From: Fidelibacterota bacterium
GTDB lineage: Bacteria > Fidelibacterota > Marinisomatia > Marinisomatales > UBA1611
Direction of reading: 5' to 3'
DNA length: 5,317 nucleotides
NCBI GenBank assembly: GCA_015658495.1
Contig: DQOT01000095.1
Coordinates: 1-5,317, forward strand
Shown piece after piece: positions 1 to 5,317 of this stretch. Made by a program: the position numbers and the translations under genes. The notes under the pieces were generated by a model that ran no database searches, was not told the DNA's origin, and saw nothing but the letters and a program-made list of their open reading frames with translations. The stretch's first letter is position 1; every line of letters begins with the position of its first letter.

Positions 1-313
1 CAGTTGTGTCTGAAGTAAGATTCACATCTAATAATTCAAATCTAAATTCTCCCATACTTTCCTTTGTAGGATAGGATATTTTATATTTTTCCAAGGCGTT
101 TTCCCATCCATATTCTGTTCCATTTACCCAAGAAAACTCAAACTTTTCGGAATTCCAATATCCGAGCATGAATCCATCAATATCTCCATTGTTCCAACAT
201 ATTTGTTGAGTGGCTAACACCTTTTCTATTGCATCAATTTCGCTAATATTTGATTGTGGTGATTTGGCACAAGAATTGAAAATAAATAATAATAATGATA
301 TATACCTAACCAT
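1..313 (-). CDS. Probable lipoprotein with DUF4440/SnoaL-like (NTF2-fold) domain, partial
   Basis: Translated by hand from the ATG at 313-311; 104 residues are visible and the frame runs off the left edge, so the C-terminus is missing. Residues 4-14 form a short hydrophobic stretch ending in Cys15 (FNSC), which resembles a loose lipobox. This suggests a lipid-anchored envelope protein, although there is only one basic residue before the hydrophobic core. From about residue 25 the sequence has the look of the DUF4440 family: a helix leading into CWNNGDIDGFMLGYW (39-53), then YGWENALEKYKISYP (68-82) and MGEFRF (87-92). The NTF2 fold forms a cone-shaped pocket, but many DUF4440 members have no known substrate, and none can be named here. 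A stop codon lies five codons upstream, so this ATG is the natural start. No clear ribosome binding site is seen. The family call is from memory of the motif pattern. Confidence 0.75.
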   Translation of the reverse strand, partial: MVRYISLLLFIFNSCAKSPQSNISEIDAIEKVLATQQICWNNGDIDGFMLGYWNSEKFEFSWVNGTEYGWENALEKYKISYPTKESMGEFRFELLDVNLTSDTT

Positions 314-341
314 ATCCAAATCTACCCATCATTCAACAAAC

Positions 342-365
342 AAAAAACCCCACGAATGTGAGGTT
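342..365 (-). terminator. Rho-independent terminator for the minus-strand frame ending at 384
   Basis: Read on the minus strand, AACCTCAC (365-358), loop ATTC (357-354) and GTGGGGTT (353-346) form an 8-bp stem with one G-U pair. The run of six T continues from the stem end (347-342) and is followed by a further T-rich stretch. On the plus strand the wobble becomes a C/A mismatch and no T-run follows, so the direction is clear. It lies 18 bases after the stop at 386-384 and 32 bases before the DUF4440 ATG. It should separate the two minus-strand genes, or act as a leader attenuator for the second. Confidence 0.75.
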
Positions 366-383
366 CAAATAATATAAAGGAAT

Positions 384-545
384 TTATATTCTTTCAATAC
401 TAATACATTTTTCTGACCATCTATCCTTCTTCACCCTTTTAAAAACAAAATAATCAATTGTACGCTTAGCTTTAGCCTCTATTTTTTCAGTATCAAACTG
501 TCGGCTATTGGGTTCCATAATCAATACAAACGTATCGAATGGTCT
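384..545 (-). pseudogene. C-terminal fragment of an unrecognised minus-strand protein
   Basis: This minus-strand frame ends with TAA at 386-384 and is followed at a normal distance by a good terminator, so a real gene once ended here. The last 50 or so residues look like natural protein: charged, soluble, with KIEAKAKRTIDYFVFKRVKK followed by a terminal SEKCISIERI. Upstream of about 545 the same frame only mirrors the ketopantoate reductase remnant on the other strand and stops looking like protein, so the N-terminal part appears lost. The alternative is a small intact gene of 44 codons starting at the ATG at 518-516. I do not recognise the family and assign no function. Confidence 0.45.
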
Positions 546-801
546 TGAAGCATATTGTGATATGCTTGCCATAGCTGATAAAGAAAAACTTATTTTCGAT
601 ATTGCCAAGGATTCTGGTGGTATTAAACCTTCCACTTTACAGGACAGACTAAAAGGGAAACGAATGGAATATGACGCATTTACAGGGGCTCTCATTCAAC
701 TTGCTGATAAACACAAGATCCATATCCCCATCAACAGATCTATTCATGATCAATTGAAGCAATTGGATAATAGGTTTATTATTCCGGGTCATGTTAGTTA
801 A
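508..801 (+). pseudogene. Ketopantoate reductase (PanE/ApbA) remnant, C-terminal domain only
   Basis: The convincing part begins near position 545 and runs to the TAA at 799-801; the nominal start is a TTG at 508, with a later ATG at 562. Counting from the TTG, residues 42-46 (STLQD), 50-61 (GKRMEYDAFTGA) and 71-78 (IHIPINRS) match the signature of the PanE/ApbA C-terminal domain. In E. coli PanE the comparable stretches are SMLQD, the TEID motif with catalytic Glu256, and the Pro/Asn near the end. Glu54 would be that glutamate. The intact enzyme is about 300 residues and reduces ketopantoate with NADPH in pantothenate synthesis. Here the whole N-terminal Rossmann domain and the catalytic lysine region are absent, and the DNA upstream belongs to an unrelated fragment on the other strand. 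It is therefore very likely inactive. It ends 16 bases before the next gene and may only supply passing transcription. Confidence 0.65.
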
Positions 802-817
802 ACTTTGCAACTGATCT

Positions 818-1285
818 ATGCCAAAATTTTTAGTTCATATCAACGGTGAGAAAAAACAGGTTGAGACCGCTGGCAGTACACCCTTGCTCTGGGTCTTGCG
901 GGATGAACTAAAACTCACGGGGACAAAATACGGCTGCGGACGGGGATTCTGCGGGGCTTGCACCGTTCACCTGGATGGAGAAGAAACCCGGTCCTGCATA
1001 ACCGCTATTGAAGATGCGCAAGACAGCGAGATCACCACCATTGAAGGCTTATCCCAAAATTCCGATCACCCAGTTCAAAAAGCTTGGATAGCAGAGGATG
1101 TTCCCCAATGCGGCTATTGCCAGTCGGGACAGATCATGACGGCAGCGGCCTTTCTAACCCGTAACAGCCATCCGGACAGGGAAGATATCAATATTGCCAT
1201 GAAAATGAATATCTGTCGTTGCGGAACCTACTCGCGCATCCGGAAAGCCATTATACGGGCTGCGGAGGAAATAAACCATGGCTGA
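818..1285 (+). CDS. iorA: Molybdenum hydroxylase small subunit, [2Fe-2S] (isoquinoline 1-oxidoreductase alpha type)
   Basis: A 155-residue iron-sulphur subunit of a xanthine oxidase-family enzyme. It passes electrons from the molybdenum site in the large subunit to an external acceptor. The N-terminal plant-ferredoxin domain has cluster ligands Cys40, Cys45, Cys48 and Cys60 (motif [10 protein letters not shown]). The C-terminal helical domain has Cys98, Cys101, Cys133 and Cys135 (CGYCQSGQ and [15 protein letters not shown]). All eight ligands are present, so both clusters should form. The CRCGTYxRI form is typical of the IorA branch, whereas xanthine dehydrogenases usually have CRCTGY. Length is normal. 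The ATG at 818 is the first start after an in-frame stop at 812-814, and no clear ribosome binding site precedes it. It has no signal peptide; such subunits are thought to be exported folded together with the Tat-bearing large subunit. Its last 8 bases overlap the next gene. The symbol marks the family; the substrate is unknown. Confidence 0.93.
   Translation: MPKFLVHINGEKKQVETAGSTPLLWVLRDELKLTGTKYGCGRGFCGACTVHLDGEETRSCITAIEDAQDSEITTIEGLSQNSDHPVQKAWIAEDVPQCGYCQSGQIMTAAAFLTRNSHPDREDINIAMKMNICRCGTYSRIRKAIIRAAEEINHG
1264..1270 (+). promoter_or_regulatory. Strong Shine-Dalgarno site of the large-subunit gene
   Basis: GGAGGAA ends 7 bases before the ATG at 1278 and lies inside the 3' end of the small-subunit gene. 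It fixes the start of the large subunit just ahead of its Tat motif. The small-subunit gene has no comparable site. Confidence 0.8.
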
Positions 1286-3428
1286 AAAAACAGTTATCAA
1301 TCGCCGGGATTTTCTTAAAGTGGTCTCCGCTACCGGTGCGGGGCTGATTATTGGATTTCATTTACCCTTTAAAAATAAGCTGCGAGCCGCCACACTTCAA
1401 GCAGCGATTCAATTCAAACCCAATGCCTGGATAACGGTTCACCCTGATAACATGGTAACCATCGCAGTAGCCGAGTCAGAAATGGGCCAAGGCGTTTGGA
1501 CATCCTTGCCTATGATCATCGCTGAGGAAATGGAGTTAGATTGGTCAAAGATCCAAGTTATTCAGGCTCCCGTTGATAAAGATCGATTTGGCAAACAAGG
1601 AACTGGCGGTAGCGCTTCGGTAAGATCTTCATGGGAAAAATTGAGGAAAGCGGGTGCAGTAGCTAAAGAAATGCTCTTAACGGCAGCAGCCCGGGAGTGG
1701 TCTGTTCCCAGGGGGGATTGCTATGGGGAAAATGGTTTTATCCTGAATCGCACCAGCGGTAAAAAACTAAGCTATGGAGACTTGGCTGAAAAAGCAGCAA
1801 TCCTGGATATTCCTAAAAATGTTTCACTGAAAAAAGCCGCCGATTTTAATATTATTGGTAAAGATATTCCCAGAACTGATACGCCGCTGAAAGTCAATGG
1901 TACAGCCCAATTTGCCATGGATGTTGATTTACCAAATATCGTCTATGCTTTTATCATTCGCTGTCCCATCTTTGGAGGAAAATTGAAAACGGTGAACGAT
2001 GCCAAAGCCAAGCAGATCAATGGTGTACTCGAAATATTTGAAGTAGAAAATGGTATAGCAGTTGTGGGGTCTTCCACCTGGGCTGCTATTCAGGGACGAA
2101 AGGCACTGAATATCACTTGGGATAAAGGCCCCAATGCAGATTTAGATAGTAAATCCATAGCTAAGTATTTCAAAAAGCGGGGCAGTAAAAGAGGAGCCGT
2201 AGGAAGAAATGATGGTAATGCCAAAAAAGCATTAAAGAAAACGAAAAAAACAGTAGAAGCTGTTTACGAAGTCCCATTCCAGGCACACGCCACTATGGAA
2301 CCTATGAACTGTGTTGTGGATGTTCAGCCAAATCGCTGTCGGATATGGGCACCAACCCAATTCCCCCATTCGGCTCAGAAGCAAGCGGCCGAGATCACCG
2401 GGCTGCCAATGGACAAAATTGAAATTCATGTAACTTTTCTTGGGGGCGGGTTTGGTCGCCGTGCCTTTAACGATTTTATAAACGATGGTCTGGAAGTATC
2501 CAAACACATGGGCAGGCCCGTGAAACTCATCTGGACGAGGGAAGATGATATGCGCCATGACTATTACCGCCCCGCTTCCCGACATATTTTAAATGGCGGG
2601 CTCAGTGAAACTGGGGAAACAATCGCTTGGACCCATAAGGTGGTGGCTCCATCTATTCTTTTTGGACAAATGTTTAAATATCCAATACCATTTAAAGATA
2701 AACTGGATGTAGTAGCATTGGCAGGGGCAAAGGAGTTGGCCTACGAAATTCCAAATATTCGTGTGGAGTATAAATCAGCGAACACAAATGTACCGGTAGG
2801 TTGGTGGCGATCCGTATATGATTCTCAGAACGCATATGCAAACGAATGTTTTATGGATGAGTTGGCCTTCGAAGCTGGCAAAGATCCAGTACAATATCGT
2901 TTGAAGCTGCTTGTAAATTCACCACGAAGTGCCGCAGTATTAAAAATGGCAGCAAGAGAAGCAGGGTGGGGTAGCCCAATGCCTAACGGCCGCTCCAAAG
3001 GAGTCTCCTGTCATGGATCTTTTGGCTCCTACGTTGCCCAGGTAGCAGAGGTATCCGTTAAAGCAAATGGTAAGATTAAAGTTCATAGTGTGGTGTGTGC
3101 TGTTGATTGCGGGCAGGTAGTTAACCCCTCCATTGTGAAAGCGCAAATGGAAAGCAGTATTGTTTACGGCCTTTCTGCCACTTTAAAAGGGGAGATCACG
3201 ATTGAAAAGGGCCGGGTGGTCCAAAGCAATTTTCATGAATTTGAAGTACTGCGCATGGATGAAATGCCGGAGATTGACGTCCATATTGTTAAAAGCACCG
3301 AAGCGCCGGGTGGTGTGGGCGAACCGGGATTACCGCCCATTGCCCCTGCTGTAGCCAATGCGGTATTCGCCCTAACGGGTAAAAGAATACGGAAGCTGCC
3401 TATTAAAGAAGGAGATTTGCGATCCTGA
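1278..3428 (+). CDS. iorB: Molybdenum hydroxylase large subunit, Tat-exported (isoquinoline 1-oxidoreductase beta type)
   Basis: A 716-residue molybdopterin-binding catalytic subunit of an aldehyde oxidase/isoquinoline 1-oxidoreductase-type enzyme. The family hydroxylates N-heterocycles or oxidises aldehydes using water. The N-terminus carries a twin-arginine signal (NRRDFLK, residues 8-14) followed by a hydrophobic stretch to about 31, which points to the periplasm. Visible cofactor motifs are MGQG (69-72), the AHATMEP stretch (336-342), GGGFGRR (389-395), GWWRS (508-512) and [10 protein letters not shown] near the C-terminus, where Glu682 is the expected catalytic glutamate. Length and motif order suit an intact IorB-like protein with two molybdopterin-binding domains. 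It overlaps the small subunit by 8 bases and has a strong ribosome binding site, so the two are made together. No FAD subunit follows, as expected for the two-subunit branch, which gives electrons to an external acceptor such as a cytochrome. The acceptor, cofactor-maturation genes and substrate cannot be seen here. Confidence 0.93.
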   Translation: MAEKTVINRRDFLKVVSATGAGLIIGFHLPFKNKLRAATLQAAIQFKPNAWITVHPDNMVTIAVAESEMGQGVWTSLPMIIAEEMELDWSKIQVIQAPVDKDRFGKQGTGGSASVRSSWEKLRKAGAVAKEMLLTAAAREWSVPRGDCYGENGFILNRTSGKKLSYGDLAEKAAILDIPKNVSLKKAADFNIIGKDIPRTDTPLKVNGTAQFAMDVDLPNIVYAFIIRCPIFGGKLKTVNDAKAKQINGVLEIFEVENGIAVVGSSTWAAIQGRKALNITWDKGPNADLDSKSIAKYFKKRGSKRGAVGRNDGNAKKALKKTKKTVEAVYEVPFQAHATMEPMNCVVDVQPNRCRIWAPTQFPHSAQKQAAEITGLPMDKIEIHVTFLGGGFGRRAFNDFINDGLEVSKHMGRPVKLIWTREDDMRHDYYRPASRHILNGGLSETGETIAWTHKVVAPSILFGQMFKYPIPFKDKLDVVALAGAKELAYEIPNIRVEYKSANTNVPVGWWRSVYDSQNAYANECFMDELAFEAGKDPVQYRLKLLVNSPRSAAVLKMAAREAGWGSPMPNGRSKGVSCHGSFGSYVAQVAEVSVKANGKIKVHSVVCAVDCGQVVNPSIVKAQMESSIVYGLSATLKGEITIEKGRVVQSNFHEFEVLRMDEMPEIDVHIVKSTEAPGGVGEPGLPPIAPAVANAVFALTGKRIRKLPIKEGDLRS

Positions 3429-3442
3429 TTTTCCCCAGAAGT

Positions 3443-3506
3443 AAAAATCCAATACTCCAATACTCCAATACTCCATTACCCCACCAATCCATTAATCCAA
3501 CATTCA
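3443..3506. repeat. Degenerate 8-base tandem repeat array A
   Basis: Eight consecutive 8-base units on the plus strand: AAAAATCC, three perfect AATACTCC, ATTACCCC, ACCAATCC, ATTAATCC and AACATTCA. The working consensus is ANNANTCC; on the minus strand this reads GGAGTATT or similar. The array fills most of the gap between the converging large-subunit gene (ends 3428) and VOC gene (stop at 3513-3511). The period of 8 is not a multiple of 3 and there is no reading frame, so this is not coding. No hairpin terminator is visible in this convergent gap. Confidence 0.85.
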
Positions 3507-3510
3507 ATAA

Positions 3511-3963
3511 TTACAATAGTCTCAACGGCTTGATTGCAGCAACCACCGCAGCCGGATCATTTTTCCAGTCCACACTGGGGTCATCTACATAAAGTTCCAC
3601 TTCATTTCCGTCCGGATCTTCCAAGTATAAACTCTGGCTCACGGTATGGTCACTCATGCCGGAGATAATCACACCGGCTTCATTTAATTCATCCCGAACA
3701 GCTCGAAGCTCATCCAGGGAATCCCCTATTTTGATGCCAATATGGTAAAACCCAATTCGGTGTCCTTTCCGGGGAGGCGGCCCATCGCCCACTTCTATTA
3801 GGAGAATTTCGTGATGCGTCCGACCCGAGGTGAGCGCAACTGCGTTGAAGGGGTGTTTCATTTCACCGGCCTGCTCAAAGCCAAGAAGATCCCGGTAAAA
3901 GGCAAGAGAACGCCCCAGTTCTTTCACATAAAAAACAACATGGCCAAGGTAGTGAGCTTTCAT
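3511..3963 (-). CDS. VOC-family protein, glyoxalase/extradiol dioxygenase-like
   Basis: A 150-residue protein of the vicinal oxygen chelate superfamily with two beta-alpha-beta-beta-beta modules. The first begins GHVVFYVKELGRSLAFYRDLLGF (residues 7-29), the second YHIGIKI (73-79) with the tail SLYLEDPDGNEVELY (111-125). His8, His74 and Glu123 fit a 2-His-1-carboxylate metal site. Residues 106-123 (His106, Leu112-Tyr113, Asp116-Pro117, Gly119, Glu123) closely follow the extradiol ring-cleavage dioxygenase signature. A catechol dioxygenase-like role is therefore more likely than plain glyoxalase I, but the substrate is unknown. The start ATG (3963-3961) overlaps the stop of the upstream tag gene as ATGA. 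A ribosome binding site AAGGG lies 6 bases before it, within tag. Translational coupling with tag is likely. Its stop is followed after four bases by repeat array A. Confidence 0.85.
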   Translation of the reverse strand: MKAHYLGHVVFYVKELGRSLAFYRDLLGFEQAGEMKHPFNAVALTSGRTHHEILLIEVGDGPPPRKGHRIGFYHIGIKIGDSLDELRAVRDELNEAGVIISGMSDHTVSQSLYLEDPDGNEVELYVDDPSVDWKNDPAAVVAAIKPLRLL

Positions 3964-4520
3964 GATAATCCCTTATAACGAAAACAATCAATCGTATGGT
4001 CATTCACCATACCAACGGCCTGCATAAAGGCATAGCAGATTGTGGTGCCAATAAATTTAAAACCACGTTTTTTCAAGTCTTTACTCATTGCATCGGATAC
4101 AGGTGTGTTCGCGGGAATCTCAGACATTTTAATGAATGTGTTCTGGATTGTTTTCCCAGCTGTAAATTGCAAAATATAATGATCAAAACTGCTGAATTCC
4201 TTTTGAATATTGAGAAATAATTTTGCATTCAAAACGGTTGAATTCACCTTGAGCCGATTACGGATGATATTGGGATTCTGGAGCAACAATTCAATTTTGG
4301 ATTCTGAATAAGTTGAAATTTTTTCCGCATCAAACTGGTCGAATGCTTCCCAATATCCATTTCGTTTTTTTAAGATGGTTTCCCAACTCAATCCTGCTTG
4401 GGCGCCTTCCAGAACCAGGAATTCAAAAAGAGTTGTATCATCATGAATCGGAACGCCCCATTCTTCATCGTGATATTGTTGGTTCAGGGAGCTGCTGTCA
4501 GCCCATTCGCAGCGTGTCAT
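3960..4520 (-). CDS. tag: DNA-3-methyladenine glycosylase I
   Basis: A 186-residue base-excision repair enzyme that removes 3-methyladenine from alkylated DNA in the cytoplasm. It aligns along its length with E. coli Tag as I remember it: an N-terminal TRCEW, then YHDEEWGVP, LEGAQAGLSWETILKKR, SEIPANTPVSDAMSKDLKKR, GFKFIGTTICYAFMQAVG and a final NDH...C. With the start at 4520, the zinc ligands fall exactly on E. coli numbering: Cys4, His17, His175 and Cys179. Glu38 in the LEG motif is the base-recognition/catalytic glutamate. An in-frame TTG at 4535 would add five residues (MEICL), but the ATG at 4520 gives the family's usual N-terminus, so I chose it. No strong ribosome binding site is seen for either. 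The gene is intact and overlaps the VOC gene by four bases. The 148-base gap upstream holds an AT-rich stretch (about 4560-4612) where a promoter could lie, but I cannot define one. Confidence 0.95.
   Translation of the reverse strand: MTRCEWADSSSLNQQYHDEEWGVPIHDDTTLFEFLVLEGAQAGLSWETILKKRNGYWEAFDQFDAEKISTYSESKIELLLQNPNIIRNRLKVNSTVLNAKLFLNIQKEFSSFDHYILQFTAGKTIQNTFIKMSEIPANTPVSDAMSKDLKKRGFKFIGTTICYAFMQAVGMVNDHTIDCFRYKGLS
3970..3974 (-). promoter_or_regulatory. Ribosome binding site of the VOC gene
   Basis: Minus-strand AAGGG lies 6 bases before the ATG at 3963-3961, inside the last codons of tag. It supports that start and coupled translation through the ATGA overlap. Confidence 0.55.
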
Positions 4521-4613
4521 TAGGCAAATTTCCAATTTTGAAAATGGTGGGTTGGAAGCCCTCTAATATTTATTATTTTTTTCATACAACCATCTATTGC
4601 TAGTTTAAAATCT

Positions 4614-4668
4614 ACTACTCCATCACTCCGACATTCCAACACCCCAACATACTATTAATCCAGCATTT
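4614..4668. repeat. Degenerate 8-base tandem repeat array B
   Basis: About seven 8-base units on the plus strand: ACTACTCC, ATCACTCC, GACATTCC, AACACCCC, AACATACT, ATTAATCC and a worn AGCATTT. It is more diverged than array A but keeps the same period and the ANNANTCC pattern. It directly abuts the stop codon (4671-4669) of the methyltransferase gene. The unit pair beside the stop aligns with the pair beside the VOC stop: minus-strand AATGCTGGATTAAT here and AATGTTGGATTAAT in array A, 13 of 14 identical. Confidence 0.75.
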
Positions 4669-5317
4669 TTAAAGAGGTGTTTTTTGTCCGACGATTATAC
4701 CATAACCGGTATGTTTATTGGAAAAGATACGCTCCGATTCAAAAATGGTTAAAAGCCCTTTTAATCCCCAGGCATTATAAACAGTCCTAGCGATTTTCAA
4801 TTGTCCCTTGATCCCTAATTTTTTACGCCCGGATTTCATCCAGTCCGGCATTTTTCCCGAACGGTCAATACCTTTACAGTTTTCCAGACCTGCTTCTTGA
4901 AAAAGGCCTATCCAACCCGCTAAAGTTTCCGGATATTCATCCTCAATGTCCCCCAGTCTGTTCTTCAGTTTTTCAGGTGTGTCCTCCTGCCAACAAATAT
5001 CATGGATGCCCACGTACCCGCCAAGTTTAACCACTCGCACCATTTCGGCAATGGCCCGCTGTTTATCCAATACACAAGTGGTACATTCTGAAATGACCAC
5101 GTCAAATGATTGATCATCAAAGGGCAGGTCATGGGCATCACCCAAACGAAATTCGACATCAAATCCCTGCTGCAATGCCTTTTCCCTGGCTTGCTCCAGC
5201 AGAATTTCCGAAACATCAAGACCCGTCGCTTTACAATGAAATTCATCTACAAGAAAACAGGCGCGCGCTCCCGTTCCTGAGGCCACATTAAGAAGGGTTG
5301 TCTTTTCATTTACATGA
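4669..5317 (-). CDS. Class I SAM-dependent methyltransferase, N-terminus cut off
   Basis: The frame is open to the right edge, so the gene starts outside the window; 215 residues plus the TAA at 4671-4669 are visible. Numbering from the edge, the SAM-binding glycine loop is LLNVASGTGARACF (8-21). The ribose-binding acidic residue is Asp34 in GLDVSE. LGDAHDLPFDDQSFDVVIS (58-76) covers motifs II and III, and MVRVVKLGGYVGIHDICW is the following strand-helix-strand region. This is the UbiE/arsenite-methyltransferase-like fold (Methyltransf_11 type). A GTG at 5286 lies in the middle of the glycine loop and cannot be the true start. The loop has Asn where many relatives have Asp, and a Cys78-x-x-Cys81 pair sits after motif III. 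Neither is enough to name a substrate. The C-terminal 100 residues are helical-looking and basic (GRKKLGIKGQLKIAR). It is upstream of tag on the same strand but separated by array B. Confidence 0.85.
   Translation of the reverse strand, partial: HVNEKTTLLNVASGTGARACFLVDEFHCKATGLDVSEILLEQAREKALQQGFDVEFRLGDAHDLPFDDQSFDVVISECTTCVLDKQRAIAEMVRVVKLGGYVGIHDICWQEDTPEKLKNRLGDIEDEYPETLAGWIGLFQEAGLENCKGIDRSGKMPDWMKSGRKKLGIKGQLKIARTVYNAWGLKGLLTIFESERIFSNKHTGYGIIVGQKTPL

Noticed and set aside
775..807. Promoter for the molybdenum hydroxylase operon (TAAACTTTG with an upstream TTTA)
   Set aside because: The spacing within the TAnnTTTG element is off by one base and the upstream element is poor; it also overlaps the end of the panE remnant. 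Too weak to annotate.
2232..3460. Open minus-strand frames opposite the large-subunit gene
   Set aside because: They lie wholly or almost wholly antisense to a clearly conserved coding region and show no protein family features or ribosome binding sites.
3443..3506. G-quadruplex on the minus strand from repeated GG runs
   Set aside because: Runs are only two G long with loops of about six bases; such two-layer structures are weak and not supported by sequence alone.
4549..4561. Short GGGTT/AGCCC hairpin followed by a T-rich stretch on the plus strand as a terminator
   Set aside because: The stem is five pairs with one wobble and a three-base loop, the T-run is not adjacent, and no plus-strand gene ends nearby.
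4300..4603. Plus-strand open frames opposite tag and its upstream spacer
   Set aside because: They are antisense to the conserved tag frame, and the translated sequence has no recognisable or protein-like pattern.
3443..4668. Repeat arrays as a CRISPR or as direct repeats bounding a mobile element
   Set aside because: Units are 8 bases with no spacers, and no cas genes are seen. The two arrays flank tag and the VOC gene in the same orientation, but there is no transposase or terminal inverted repeat, and both genes look native.
5284..5286. GTG at 5286 as the methyltransferase start
   Set aside because: It falls inside the SAM-binding glycine loop; the frame continues upstream with LLN of the same motif, so the true start is beyond the window.

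Overview
The window looks like ordinary chromosomal sequence from a moderately AT-rich, Gram-negative-type bacterium. This follows from a probable lipoprotein, a Tat-exported molybdenum enzyme and weak or absent Shine-Dalgarno sites at several starts. The overall look would suit the Bacteroidota/FCB superphylum (Bacteroidota, Marinimicrobia and relatives). That placement is an inference from style, not from a marker gene. No phage, transposon, CRISPR, rRNA or tRNA is visible.

Layout, left to right. Positions 1-313 (minus) hold the N-terminal part of a probable lipoprotein with a DUF4440/SnoaL-like (NTF2-fold) domain, cut by the left edge. Just upstream of it is an intrinsic terminator on the minus strand (342-365). 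This serves the 3' end of another minus-strand reading frame that ends at 384. That frame is convincing only back to about 545, where it collides head-on with a plus-strand remnant of ketopantoate reductase (C-terminal domain only, to 801). The stretch 384-801 therefore reads as a scar joining the 3' parts of two genes.

Positions 818-3428 (plus) are the best-defined unit. They form a two-gene operon for a two-subunit molybdenum hydroxylase of the isoquinoline 1-oxidoreductase type. The small subunit carries two [2Fe-2S] clusters. The large subunit is a Tat-targeted molybdopterin-cytosine-dinucleotide protein. The genes overlap by 8 bases, with a strong ribosome binding site for the second. 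No FAD subunit, cytochrome subunit or XdhC-type maturation gene lies in the window.

Positions 3511-5317 (minus) hold three genes: a class I SAM-dependent methyltransferase (cut by the right edge), then DNA-3-methyladenine glycosylase I (tag), then a VOC-family dioxygenase/glyoxalase-like protein. The last two overlap by four bases (ATGA) and are probably translationally coupled.

The most unusual feature is non-coding. Two degenerate tandem arrays with an 8-base period (minus-strand consensus near GGAGTATT) lie just after the stop codons of the VOC gene and the methyltransferase gene. Their units nearest the stop codon can be aligned to each other. They look like two members of one short-repeat family placed at 3' gene ends. 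I see no complete novel defence or biosynthetic system here.
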